Shown in pieces: positions 7,212 to 15,433 of a stretch of DNA of 64,000 bases (the stretch's first letter is position 1; each line of letters opens with the position of its first letter). Made by a program: the position numbers and the translations under genes. Source of the DNA: Streptomyces aureoverticillatus (GTDB lineage Bacteria; Actinomycetota; Actinomycetes; Streptomycetales; Streptomycetaceae); NCBI RefSeq assembly GCF_014649395.1, contig NZ_BMSY01000003.1, positions 496,001 through 560,000 on the forward strand. Direction: 5' to 3'. Below the pieces are notes generated by a model, which saw only the letters and a list, made by a program, of their open reading frames with translations, had not been told where the DNA came from and ran no database searches.

Positions 7212-8690
7212 CTAGCGCCCGAGCACGGCTCCGTACGCCAGTGGGGCCGAAGTGGCGGGAAGGGACAGGGAGTTGGGAGTGAGGGCCGTGGTGCCGGGCG
7301 GCACGGCGCCGGGCGAGGCCCACACACCACCGGACGAGGCGTTCTCACCGGGGGCCGAGACGGCCAGGTCGGGCGTCCCGTCGTGGTCGAAGTCGCCGGG
7401 GGCGAGGGCCGCGCCGAAGCGGTCACCGGCCTCGGCGGCGCCGGGGATCTGGTACGTGTCCTGCTGGAACGCGTACCCGTCGGCCACGCCGTCCCCGAGC
7501 TCGTCGTCCGCGGTGAGGATGCCCTTCGCGCCGCCGAACAGGACGGTGGCGCTGCCCGCGCCCTTCGTGCTGCCGATCGCCTCGCCGGGCGCTCCCACGA
7601 TCAGGTCGTCGCGGCCGTCGCCGTTGACGTCCGCGGCGGCGACGGCCTCGCCGAAGCCGTCGCCGGTCTCGGCGGCCCCCGGGACGCCCGGGGTGTCCTG
7701 GTTGAGGGTCTGCTTGCGGGAGCCGAAGGAGCCGTTGGCGTTGCCGTAGCGGATGTGGACGCCGCCGCCCTTGGTGAGCTCCTCGGGGCCGCACGGGTCG
7801 TCGATGTTCTCGTCGGCGATCTCACGGCAGTTGCCGAGCGCGAGGTCGTCGAGGCCGTCGCCGTTGAAGTCGCCGGTGGCGAAGGCGGAGGTGGCGCCGT
7901 TGCTGTTGGACCAGTCGAGGAGCAGGCGGCGCTCCTGCTTGTCGTAGCGGTAGAGCATCACGTGGGACTGGGTGTACGGCTGCTGCTTCGTGTAGTACGC
8001 GACGGCGAGGTCGGTGAGGCCGTCGTCGTCGAAGTCGCCGGTGGACACGACGGGGGCGCGGCCGCCCATCCGGTCGCCCATGCCCGGCTCGGTCCTCGCG
8101 GCGCGCGGGTCGTAGTTGACGACGACCTTGTCCGTGCCGCCGATGGCCAGGTCGGCCTTCTTGTCGCCGTTGAAGTCGGCGGCGGCGAGGGCGTTGCCGT
8201 ACGCGTCCTTGGCCTTCGCGCCGCGGCCGGCGGAGTTGGCGGCGCCGAAGCCGCCGTCCCCGCCGTACACCACGGTCACGTTGCCGGCGTCCACGCGGCC
8301 GTCGACGTCCTCACCGGGCGCGCCGATCGCGAGGTCCGCGTGCCCGTCGCCGTTCACGTCGGTGACGGCGACGGCCGCGCCGAACCGGTCCCCGGCCTCC
8401 GGGGTGCCCGGCACGTTCGCGGTGGACTGCGTGATGCGTACGTTGCCACCGGGGCGCAGACCCTCGGGGCCGCCCCAGACGACGCTCACGTACCCGGCCG
8501 CGGCCTTGCCGCCGACGGTCGCGGCGGGCACGCCGACGGCGAGGTCGGCGTACCCGTCGCCGTTGAAGTCCGCCTTCGCGGGCTTCGTCGCCTCAGCGGG
8601 CGCCGCGCCCGCGGACGCGGCGAATGGCAGGGTGAGGCCGGTCGCCGCGAGGGCGGTGGCGGCGGCCAGGGCGAGGGTGCGTGTGCGCAC
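7212..8690 (-). CDS. Secreted FG-GAP (integrin-alpha-like) beta-propeller protein, copy 1
   Basis: A 492-residue protein. A Sec signal peptide (basic MRTRT, a hydrophobic core, then Ala-rich cleavage near residue 29) is followed by about seven repeats with DFNGDGYADLAVG-type Ca2+-binding loops and FG-GAP signatures such as GDRFGAA, GAPGE and NTPGVPG-like turns. By family knowledge this is a Ca2+-stabilised propeller acting outside the cell in adhesion or polymer binding; no enzymatic domain is visible. The GTG at 8690 is preceded by GGAG at 5 nt. It is the third gene of three same-strand paralogues (with 8853-10286 and 10325-11719), which arose by tandem duplication. Confidence 0.9.
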   Translation of the reverse strand: MRTRTLALAAATALAATGLTLPFAASAGAAPAEATKPAKADFNGDGYADLAVGVPAATVGGKAAAGYVSVVWGGPEGLRPGGNVRITQSTANVPGTPEAGDRFGAAVAVTDVNGDGHADLAIGAPGEDVDGRVDAGNVTVVYGGDGGFGAANSAGRGAKAKDAYGNALAAADFNGDKKADLAIGGTDKVVVNYDPRAARTEPGMGDRMGGRAPVVSTGDFDDDGLTDLAVAYYTKQQPYTQSHVMLYRYDKQERRLLLDWSNSNGATSAFATGDFNGDGLDDLALGNCREIADENIDDPCGPEELTKGGGVHIRYGNANGSFGSRKQTLNQDTPGVPGAAETGDGFGEAVAAADVNGDGRDDLIVGAPGEAIGSTKGAGSATVLFGGAKGILTADDELGDGVADGYAFQQDTYQIPGAAEAGDRFGAALAPGDFDHDGTPDLAVSAPGENASSGGVWASPGAVPPGTTALTPNSLSLPATSAPLAYGAVLGR

Positions 8691-8852
8691 GGGGGCTCCA
8701 AGTCTTTGGGTGACGGGGGGAGAGGGCGGGCCCTTGCGTGCGGGCCCTTGCGTACGGAGAGATGTCAGCCCGTCCGGCGATTGAGGACGAGGCGGGGAGC
8801 GTCGAAAGGGCGGGGAAAGGGGCGCAGCCCCAGATGCGGCGGGGCGCCGGGG
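8691..8852. repeat. Spacer with a copy of the dispersed extragenic repeat
   Basis: The gap between FG-GAP copies 1 and 2 contains CAGCCCGTCCGGCGATTGAGGA-like sequence around 8767-8790, followed by GAGGCGGGGAGC and GGGGCGCAGCCCC. This is a diverged member of the repeat seen at 47213, 51304 and 43040. Confidence 0.6.
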
Positions 8853-10286
8853 TCAGTGGGCCAGGACCGCCCCGTACGACCGTGCCCCCGCGAGCCCCAG
8901 CTTCGCCGGGGTCACCGACACCTGTGGTGCCGGCCGGTCCTTCGGGGTCCCGTACCAGACCCCGCCGGACGAGGCGTCCTCGCCGGGGGCGCCGACCGCC
9001 GAGTCGGGGTACGTGTCGCCGTTGTAGTCGCCCACGGCGACCGCCGCGCCGAAGCGGTCGCCCGCCTCGGCGGCGCCGGGGACGCCCGGGGAGGTCTGGT
9101 TGACGCCGCTGCCGTAGAGCTCCTTGCCGGTGCCGGTGGACTCCAGGATCCAGTACGCGCCGGCGGCCTTGTCGACGCCGACCGACTCGGCACTCGCGCC
9201 CGCGATCAGCTCGTCGCCGTCCTCGCGGTCCAGGTCGCCCACGGCGAGCGCCGCGCCGAAGTTGTCCTCGGCCTCGGCGTTGCCGTCGACCCGGGGCGTG
9301 TCCTGGGTGGTGCAGGACACGGCGCCGCCGAGCGTCGTGCCGGACTTGCCGTAGACGGTGGCGATGGCGCCGCCGAGGCGCACCGCGCAGAAGCCCTCGT
9401 CGCCCTCCTCGGCCTCGGGGTTGGGCTGCACCTGGCCGAGGGCGAGGTCGGCGGTGCCGTCGCCGTCGAAGTCGCCGGTGGCCAGGGACGTCGCGGTGTC
9501 GCCCGCGCGCCACGTCCTCTTCCACTCCCCGGACCCCGTGCCGTACACCGCCGTGCCCGCGATCTCCATGCCTCCGTACGTCACCGCGAGGTCGTCGCGG
9601 CCGTCCGCGTCGAAGTCCCCGGATGTCACCGCGCGGGGGCCGCTGAAGCGCCAGCTGTCGACGCGCTGCAGGGTCGCGGGGGACCCGGCCGTGAACGGTC
9701 CTGGGCGCGTCTCCATCGCGGCGCTCTCATCGTTCTTCGAGCTCAGCGCGATGTCCCGGTCGCCGTCCCCGTCGTAGTCGCCGGTGGTGACGAGGCCGCC
9801 GATCTGATGGCCCGCGTACGCGCCGTTGGCGGCCGTGAAGCCGCCCTTGATACCGGACTTCGCGCCCCAGAGGACGGTGAGGGTCCCTGCGGAGGCCCCT
9901 GCGTCATTGTCCTCGCCGGGCGTGCCGACGACGATGTCCGTGATGCCGTCGCCGTTCATGTCGGCGGGCGACACCGCGGACCCGAAGCCGTCGTCCTTCT
10001 CCACGGTGCCGGGAACCCCGGCGGTGCCCTGGCTGACGGTCGTCGAGCCGTGGCCGCCCAGGCCCTTCTTGCCGCCCCAGACCACGTTCACGTAGCCCGC
10101 CTTCGTCTTGCCGCCGACCGTCGCGCCGGGGACGCCGACCGCGAGGTCCGCGTAGCCGTCGCCGTTGAAGTCGGCCTTCGGCTTCGGCGCGGGCGCGGCC
10201 GCGACGGCGGGTGTCGCGGACAGGCCCGCGACGCCGAGTACGGTCGCCGCGCACAGCACGACGGCGGAGAGAGTCTTCTTACGCAA
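8853..10286 (-). CDS. Secreted FG-GAP beta-propeller protein, copy 2
   Basis: A 477-residue paralogue of the flanking genes. The signal peptide begins MRKKT and ends in the Ala-rich stretch near residue 30. The mature part starts with the same KADFNGDGYADLAVGVPG block as copy 1 and repeats DxDGxxD calcium loops through the chain (for example GDYDGDGDRDIALSS, GDFDADGRDDLAV and GDFDGDGTADLALG). It ends YGAVLAH, matching YGAVLGR in copy 1, so the fold is complete. The two cysteines in the central part could form a disulphide. It starts 38 bp downstream of copy 3's stop, so the two are probably one transcript. The exported propeller's ligand is unknown. Confidence 0.9.
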   Translation of the reverse strand: MRKKTLSAVVLCAATVLGVAGLSATPAVAAAPAPKPKADFNGDGYADLAVGVPGATVGGKTKAGYVNVVWGGKKGLGGHGSTTVSQGTAGVPGTVEKDDGFGSAVSPADMNGDGITDIVVGTPGEDNDAGASAGTLTVLWGAKSGIKGGFTAANGAYAGHQIGGLVTTGDYDGDGDRDIALSSKNDESAAMETRPGPFTAGSPATLQRVDSWRFSGPRAVTSGDFDADGRDDLAVTYGGMEIAGTAVYGTGSGEWKRTWRAGDTATSLATGDFDGDGTADLALGQVQPNPEAEEGDEGFCAVRLGGAIATVYGKSGTTLGGAVSCTTQDTPRVDGNAEAEDNFGAALAVGDLDREDGDELIAGASAESVGVDKAAGAYWILESTGTGKELYGSGVNQTSPGVPGAAEAGDRFGAAVAVGDYNGDTYPDSAVGAPGEDASSGGVWYGTPKDRPAPQVSVTPAKLGLAGARSYGAVLAH

Positions 10287-10324
10287 GGTGTCTCCAAGTA
10301 GCCGAAAGGGTACGTGAGTCGGGG

Positions 10325-11719
10325 TCAGCGCAGGGTCTCGCCGAAGCCCCGCCCCGCGCCGCCCACGCCGAAGTCAGAGCCGTTGAACGACGCCGCGTAG
10401 GACGAGGTGAGACCCGTCGTCGTACCGCGAAGGACCCACACCGCCCCCGCGTCCGCCGAGCTGCCGATGTCCTCGCCGGGCGCGCCGATCGCCAGGTCGG
10501 CCCTGCCGTTCTTGTTGATGTCCTTCAGGCGCAGCGACGACCCGAAGCGGTCGTTCTTCTCGGCGACTCCGGGGACACCCGTCGTCTCCTGGTGCCAGGT
10601 CTTTCCGCCCGTCAGGCCGCCGTTCGCCGCGCCCTTGAACAGGGTCACGCTCCCCGTGCCCGGAACGGTTCCTACCTGTTCGCCGGGCGCGCCCACCGCG
10701 ACGTCCGCGCGGCCGTCGCCGGTCACGTCGCCCGCGGCGACCGCCGCGCCGAACGCGTCGCCCGCCTCGTCCGTGCCGGGCACGCCCGCGGTGTCCTGGG
10801 TGTACGTCACCGGCGCGCCGAGCTTGCTGTCGGCGCCGTAACGGATGCTGAGCGAACCGCCCTTGCCCGCGCGCGGGTTGCCGGTGACGAGGTCGTCGTA
10901 GCCGTCGCCGTTGACGTCGGCCCCCGCGAGCGGGCCGCGCGTCGCCGTCGCGTCGTCGCCCTCGGCCAGCACGCCGGACCAGTAGCCGAGGTCGCCCGCG
11001 CCGCCCTTCATGTACGCGGTGTAGGCGCCGCCGTCCGCGCGCTCGCCCGCGAGGATGTAGGTGTAGCCGTCCTTGTTCGTGAAGTGGCCCGCGGTCATGT
11101 CGTCCAGGCGGACGCCCTTGGGCAGGAAGTCGGTCTCCAGGGGGATCGCGTGGCCGTCCCGCGGGTCGCCGTCGGCGTAGAACCACCAGTGGCTGCCGCT
11201 GATCACCGCGAGGTTGGCCACCTCGTCGCCGTCGATGTCCACGAAGGACGCGGCCTCGCCGAAGCGGTGGTCCGTGGCGCTCGGCGCGGTGAGGGTCTTG
11301 CCGCCCGTCTTGAAGCCGTTCCCGCCGCCCCAGACGATGGTGACCGTGCCGTCGGGCTTGCCGGACACCTTTTCGCCGGGGGCGCCCACGATCAGGTCGG
11401 CGTAGCCGTCGCGGTTCACGTCGCCGCTGGTGACGTTCTCGCCGAACTCGTCGCCGGGCTCGGTGGTTCCGGGCACCCCGGCGGTGTTCTGGCTGACGGT
11501 CGTGCCCTTGCCCGGCTTCACGCCCGCCGCCGAACCGTACGTCACCGTCACCGAGTTGCCCTTGGGCGCGCCCACCGCCAGGTCGCGGTAGCCGTCCCCG
11601 TTGAAGTCGTCCTTCAGGGCGGCGGGGGCCGCGGTGGCCGTACCTGCCAGGGGCAGGGTCAGCCCTCCGGCGGTGAGGGCTGCGGCGGTGACCGCGACGG
11701 CCAGGTTTCTTGCGCGCAC
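10325..11719 (-). CDS. Secreted FG-GAP beta-propeller protein, copy 3
   Basis: A 464-residue paralogue, first in the probable transcription order. I chose the GTG at 11719 because GGGAG lies 7 bases upstream and because the protein then opens VRARNLAVAV, a normal basic-hydrophobic signal peptide; a longer open frame exists upstream but adds a Pro-rich head unlike its relatives. Calcium loops such as DDFNGDGYRDLAVG, GDVNRDGYADLIVG, ADVNGDGYDDLVTG and DINKNGRADLAIG recur, with GAPGE turns. The central part diverges most from copies 1 and 2 and includes a Trp/Tyr-rich stretch. It is divergent from the XRE regulator gene, with 227 bp between the starts. Confidence 0.88.
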   Translation of the reverse strand: MRARNLAVAVTAAALTAGGLTLPLAGTATAAPAALKDDFNGDGYRDLAVGAPKGNSVTVTYGSAAGVKPGKGTTVSQNTAGVPGTTEPGDEFGENVTSGDVNRDGYADLIVGAPGEKVSGKPDGTVTIVWGGGNGFKTGGKTLTAPSATDHRFGEAASFVDIDGDEVANLAVISGSHWWFYADGDPRDGHAIPLETDFLPKGVRLDDMTAGHFTNKDGYTYILAGERADGGAYTAYMKGGAGDLGYWSGVLAEGDDATATRGPLAGADVNGDGYDDLVTGNPRAGKGGSLSIRYGADSKLGAPVTYTQDTAGVPGTDEAGDAFGAAVAAGDVTGDGRADVAVGAPGEQVGTVPGTGSVTLFKGAANGGLTGGKTWHQETTGVPGVAEKNDRFGSSLRLKDINKNGRADLAIGAPGEDIGSSADAGAVWVLRGTTTGLTSSYAASFNGSDFGVGGAGRGFGETLR

Positions 11720-11946
11720 GTGGGGCTCCCGGGAGCGAGGTGAGGGGACTGGGGAGTGGACGGGGGGTGAAGGCGTGGTGAGCTCGGGGGGTGTGACTGG
11801 CGGCGCGGGGGAAAGGTTGTGCGAGCCGGGGGTTTCTGGGCCCGGCTGCTTGCTGCCTCGCGCGAGGGCGGTGGCTGGTGTTCCGCCCAACGGGACTGCT
11901 TCCAGAGGTACGTTCGGAGAGTCGAGCCCTGAACGGAGGCGCCGGT
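11720..11946. promoter_or_regulatory. Divergent intergenic region (FG-GAP copy 3 / XRE regulator)
   Basis: These 227 bp must hold promoters for both divergent genes. The XRE gene has a strong GGAGG (11936-11940 area) 7 nt before its ATG. I found no convincing palindromic operator. Confidence 0.35.
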
Positions 11947-13209
11947 ATGCCCGAGACCCGCGACACCGGTGAGGTACCTCAACTCACCTTCGGCCAGCGC
12001 GTCCAACGCGCGCGGACCCGTACGGGCAGGACGCGTGCGTACGTCGCGGACGTGATGGGCCACTCCGAGGAGTGGGTGAAGGCCATCGAGCGGGGCACCA
12101 TCGCCATGCCCCGGCTGCCCAAGTTGCTGCGGCTCGCGCAGGTCCTCGGGGTCGAGGACATCGCGGAGCTCACCGGGGACGACCGCATCGCCGCCGCCAG
12201 TTTCACCAAGGCCGAGCACCGGCAGCTGCCCGCCGTCAAGCAAGCCTTGAACAAACACCAGTTGGCTGCCGCCGAGGGCCCGACCGAGCCGGTCGAGGTG
12301 CTCGCCGCCAGGCTGCGGCAGGCGTGGAAGCTGTGGCACGCGGCTGAACGGCCCGCAGCCCGGCGGGACGTGGGCGAGGGCAACCGCACCCGCATCGGCC
12401 GACTCCTGCCCGCACTGCTCGCCGACACCAGGCACGCCGCCCGCACCCTCGAAGGAGCGGACCGTCGCAGGGCGCTGATGGCGCAGGCCGAGGCGTACCA
12501 CCTGGCGCAGTTGTTCCTGTCCTTCCAGCCAGCGCCGGACCTGATCATGCTCACCGGCGACCGGGCGATGACGGCGGCGCAGGACGCCGACAGCCCGCGC
12601 GCCATCGCTGCCGCGGCCTGGTACGTCAACCACGTCCACCGCGACGCGGGCGAAGCGGCCGAGGCGCGGGTCGAACTCGCCGAGCAGGCCGCCGCCCTGC
12701 TGCCGGACACGGAGGACCCGGAGAGCATCGCCCGCCGGGGGCTGCTGTACCTGGCGGTGGCCCTGTCCTACGCCAAGACGGGGCAGGCGGGGGACGCCTG
12801 GCGGTACTGGGACAAGGCCGACGCCGCCGCGCGCAGGCTCGGCGACGACTACGCACACCCGTGGCTGATCTTCGGGCGGGGGATCGTCGGCGGGTACGCC
12901 ATCACCATGCACAACGACCTGGTGCAGCCGGGCAGGGCGTTGGAGGTCGCGGACGCCCTGAACCTGCGCCAGATCCCCTCGGCCACCCGCCGCTCGTACC
13001 ACCTCATCGAGACAGCGCGGGCGCACGGCCTGCTCAACGAGGGCGCGGCGGTCGTGTCGTACCTGCAACGCGCCCACCGGGAGTCCCCGGAGACCATCCA
13101 GTTCAACCTCTACACGCGGTCGGCGCTGCCGGGCCTGGTGACGTCGGGGCCGCGCATGGTGCGGGAGGACGCGGAAGAACTGGCGCGGGAGCTCGGCGTG
13201 CCTGTCTGA
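11947..13209 (+). CDS. XRE-family helix-turn-helix regulator with TPR-like C-terminal region
   Basis: A 420-residue protein. Residues 13-70 form a Cro/CI-type HTH (FGQRVQRARTRTGRTRAYVA, then GHSEEWVKAIERG). The remaining about 340 residues are helical and Ala/Leu-rich, with alternating residues resembling tetratricopeptide repeats (AAAAWYVNHVHRDAGEAAEAR; SYAKTGQAGDAWRYWDKAD). Proteins of this build are common in Streptomyces, often paired with small partner genes. The ATG at 11947 follows GGAGG at 7 nt. A hypothetical gene starts 87 bp downstream and a third small gene overlaps that one, so the three probably form an operon. The DNA target and inducer are unknown. Confidence 0.85.
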   Translation: MPETRDTGEVPQLTFGQRVQRARTRTGRTRAYVADVMGHSEEWVKAIERGTIAMPRLPKLLRLAQVLGVEDIAELTGDDRIAAASFTKAEHRQLPAVKQALNKHQLAAAEGPTEPVEVLAARLRQAWKLWHAAERPAARRDVGEGNRTRIGRLLPALLADTRHAARTLEGADRRRALMAQAEAYHLAQLFLSFQPAPDLIMLTGDRAMTAAQDADSPRAIAAAAWYVNHVHRDAGEAAEARVELAEQAAALLPDTEDPESIARRGLLYLAVALSYAKTGQAGDAWRYWDKADAAARRLGDDYAHPWLIFGRGIVGGYAITMHNDLVQPGRALEVADALNLRQIPSATRRSYHLIETARAHGLLNEGAAVVSYLQRAHRESPETIQFNLYTRSALPGLVTSGPRMVREDAEELARELGVPV

Positions 13210-13296
13210 TCACGTAGGGGGTAGCAACGCTGCCCCTTGGCGAGGGGGTACGAGCCCTGCCCCCGGCAGGGCCCGGGCGCGCCTACGGTCGGTCGT

Positions 13297-13803
13297 GTGA
13301 CCCGAATCCCCCCGCCCCCAAGGCCCCCCACGCCCCTGCCCGAACGCGACAAACAACAGATCAGCGCATGGCTCGCGGGCGCCGACGCCCACCCGGGCGC
13401 CGTCCACGCCGCCTGGGCCGACCGCGGCCTCGCCCTGCTCCCCCTCGGCCACCGCTTCGACGCCATCCGCGTACCCGCCGCCCGCGTCCACGCCGCCGTA
13501 CACAGCAGCGAGGCGCAGACGGTGGCCGCGTTCCTGCACGACTGGCTCGCGGGCCCGGTCATCCGGGACACCCGCAGCGGCCCCGGCCCGTACTACGTCC
13601 TCATCGCCCCGCACTCCGCCTGGAACGGCATGGAAGAACGGCTGAGCACCGGCGCCTTCCTGGGCGTCCCGCGCCTCGGCCATCCCGTCTCGACGCTCAC
13701 CCGCTGGGTGGTCCCGCCCACCGCCCCCGGCGACCTGTGCGATCCCGCGCACCTGAGCGCGCTGCTCCTGACGGCCGAGACCCTGAAGGCGGTCGAGCCG
13801 TGA
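13297..13803 (+). CDS. Conserved hypothetical protein linked to the XRE regulator
   Basis: 168 residues from the GTG at 13297, without recognisable catalytic motifs. After a Pro-rich head it contains AAWADRGLALLPLGHRFDAI, then RVPAARVHAAV, a YYVLIAPHSAW strand and LGVPRLGHP. The general layout recalls actinobacterial proteins loosely annotated as primase/polymerase-like, but I cannot show any active site, so I leave it unassigned. It lies between the XRE regulator and the small Cys-containing protein, overlapping the latter by 4 bp (GTGA), which implies translational coupling. The promoter may be shared with the regulator, 87 bp upstream. Confidence 0.65.
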   Translation: MTRIPPPPRPPTPLPERDKQQISAWLAGADAHPGAVHAAWADRGLALLPLGHRFDAIRVPAARVHAAVHSSEAQTVAAFLHDWLAGPVIRDTRSGPGPYYVLIAPHSAWNGMEERLSTGAFLGVPRLGHPVSTLTRWVVPPTAPGDLCDPAHLSALLLTAETLKAVEP

Positions 13804-14003
13804 GCGCCTCCACCGCCGCCGAGCTCGACGTGCGGGCGACGGCCGTCTACGCCGACTTCATGGGTCACTTGTACGGGTGCCGCCCGTGCCAGGGCGGCGA
13901 CTACTGCACCAGGGGCACGCGCATGCGAGCGGCGTGGAAGGCGGCCAGGAACATCTCCCTGCGGGCCCACCGGGCTAGTCGAACCCCTCCGTGGAGAACG
14001 TGA
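13800..14003 (+). CDS. Small cysteine-containing protein, 67 aa
   Basis: The gene begins at a GTG that overlaps the preceding stop (GTGA, 13800-13803). The product has YGCRPCQGGDYCTRG near residues 22-36, a C-x2-C-x5-C arrangement that could bind zinc or form disulphides, and a basic C-terminal half (RMRAAWKAARN). It has no signal peptide. The coupling with the upstream hypothetical gene suggests that they function together. Its last 29 bp overlap the 3' end of the convergent FG-GAP lipoprotein gene. I do not recognise the family. Confidence 0.6.
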   Translation: MSASTAAELDVRATAVYADFMGHLYGCRPCQGGDYCTRGTRMRAAWKAARNISLRAHRASRTPPWRT

Positions 14004-15300
14004 CCCCCACCTTCCGGGACACCGGCCCCTGCGCCCCGGCCCTGCCGGGATACACCTCCACCCGGTCCCGGCCCTGCCCCCAGGCCGTCCGCACGACCAG
14101 ATCCGCCCGCCGGTCCCCGTCGAAGTCGGCCACCTTCAGGACCTGGACGGTGCCCTCGCCGACCCGCGAGGGCACCACCGTGGCGGTCGCGTTCGCGGCC
14201 AGGCCGGACGCGCGGCCGCGGTGGACCCACACTTCGCCGGGACCGCCTCCGGTCACGACGAGTTCGCTGCGGCCGTCCCCGTCGAGGTCCGCCGCGTTGA
14301 GCCCGGCGTCGCGTACGTCGAGCGCCCCGCGGGCGGTGCCCGGCACGTCGTAGCGCAGCGCGATGCCGCCCGGCGCCGCGAGGGCCGCGTCCAGTCCCTT
14401 GCCCCGGCCGAAGGTGCCGAAGGCCACCTCGGTGGCGGCAGGGAGCAGTACGCCGGTGCGGTTGGGGCCCTTGGGGCCGCCGAGGACCACGCTGCCCTTC
14501 GAGGCGCGGGCCTCCGTGCGGACCACCAGGTCGTCGTAGCCGTCGCCGTTGACGTCGACGGCGGGCGCGCCGGTGACCAGCTCGTTTCCGGGGGCGGCGA
14601 GCGGCTTCCCGGCCGCGCGCGGGGCGCCCTTGCTCGTGAACGGGCCCCGCAGATACGTCAGATGGGCGCCGCTCGCGTGCAGCACGAGGTCGTGCGCGCC
14701 GTCGCCGTCGAAGTCGCCGCACACCGGCTGGTCCGCCCAGTCGTTGCCGAGCCTGGCCCGCGCGGGCACCTGGAGCTTGACGGCCTTGCCGGTCAGGCCG
14801 GCCGGGGAGCCGAAGAGGATCTGGAGCGGGACCGGGGGCTGCCCCTGCCCGTCGTAGGGCGGGTCCGTCGACACCAGGAGGTCAGTGAAGCCGTCCTGGT
14901 CCAGGTCGCAGGACGCCTCCGACTCGAAGGCGGCGGGCAACTCACCCTTCGTACGGGCGCCGTTGGCGTGCGCGCTGAGCAACTGCCGGGCGCCGGGGGC
15001 CAGCCCGTGCTTGGTTCCGTACACCACACCGATGCCCGCGTCGTCGCCCTGGCCGCGGTGCGCGAGGGCGTCCAGGACGAGGTCCCTGGCGCCGTCGCCG
15101 TTGAAGTCGTCGGGCACCTTGCTGCCCTTGCCGCGCGGGACGGGCTGCTGGGGCGCGCTCTTGCCCGAAACGCCCGCCATGGCGGTGTTCTTGGGGCGCG
15201 CGCGGGACTCGCCGTCGCCGCCGTCGCCGCCGCCACAGCCCGCGAGGACCAGGGTGCCGCCGATGACGGCGGCCAGCAGACGTCTCCCGGAACTCCTCAT
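13975..15300 (-). CDS. FG-GAP repeat lipoprotein
   Basis: A 441-residue protein related to the three FG-GAP proteins to the left, but anchored. The signal peptide ends in the lipobox LVLAGC with C22, followed by a Gly/Asp-rich linker. Calcium-loop repeats include DDFNGDGARDLVLD, CDLDQDGFTDLLVS, GDFDGDGAHDLVLH, DVNGDGYDDLVV, ADLDGDGRSELVV and ADFDGDRRADLVV. It should sit on the outer face of the cytoplasmic membrane as a beta-propeller. It is separated from its paralogues by the XRE trio, so it is an older or transposed copy. The start is the ATG at 15300. Confidence 0.88.
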   Translation of the reverse strand: MRSSGRRLLAAVIGGTLVLAGCGGGDGGDGESRARPKNTAMAGVSGKSAPQQPVPRGKGSKVPDDFNGDGARDLVLDALAHRGQGDDAGIGVVYGTKHGLAPGARQLLSAHANGARTKGELPAAFESEASCDLDQDGFTDLLVSTDPPYDGQGQPPVPLQILFGSPAGLTGKAVKLQVPARARLGNDWADQPVCGDFDGDGAHDLVLHASGAHLTYLRGPFTSKGAPRAAGKPLAAPGNELVTGAPAVDVNGDGYDDLVVRTEARASKGSVVLGGPKGPNRTGVLLPAATEVAFGTFGRGKGLDAALAAPGGIALRYDVPGTARGALDVRDAGLNAADLDGDGRSELVVTGGGPGEVWVHRGRASGLAANATATVVPSRVGEGTVQVLKVADFDGDRRADLVVRTAWGQGRDRVEVYPGRAGAQGPVSRKVGVTFSTEGFD

Positions 15301-15378
15301 GCCCCACCCACCCCTACGTCACCGCGCGTCTTCATGCTCACGACAGAACCGACAGCACCACAGGTTTACACGACGACG

Positions 15379-15414
15379 AAGGGCCGGTCCCGCCCTCAGG
15401 CGAAACCGGCCCTT
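15379..15414 (-). terminator. Terminator of the etfD-like gene
   Basis: AAGGGCCGGT (15379-15388) pairs perfectly with ACCGGCCCTT (15405-15414) around a 16-nt loop, 20 bp beyond the stop at 15434 on the minus strand. Confidence 0.7.
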
Positions 15415-15433
15415 CCCTGCGCGTACCGCGTGG

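Noticed and set aside
7383..10301. A 972-codon open frame antisense to two FG-GAP genes.
   Set aside because: Shadow of the minus-strand repeats; Val/Ala/Gly/Arg-rich with no motif.
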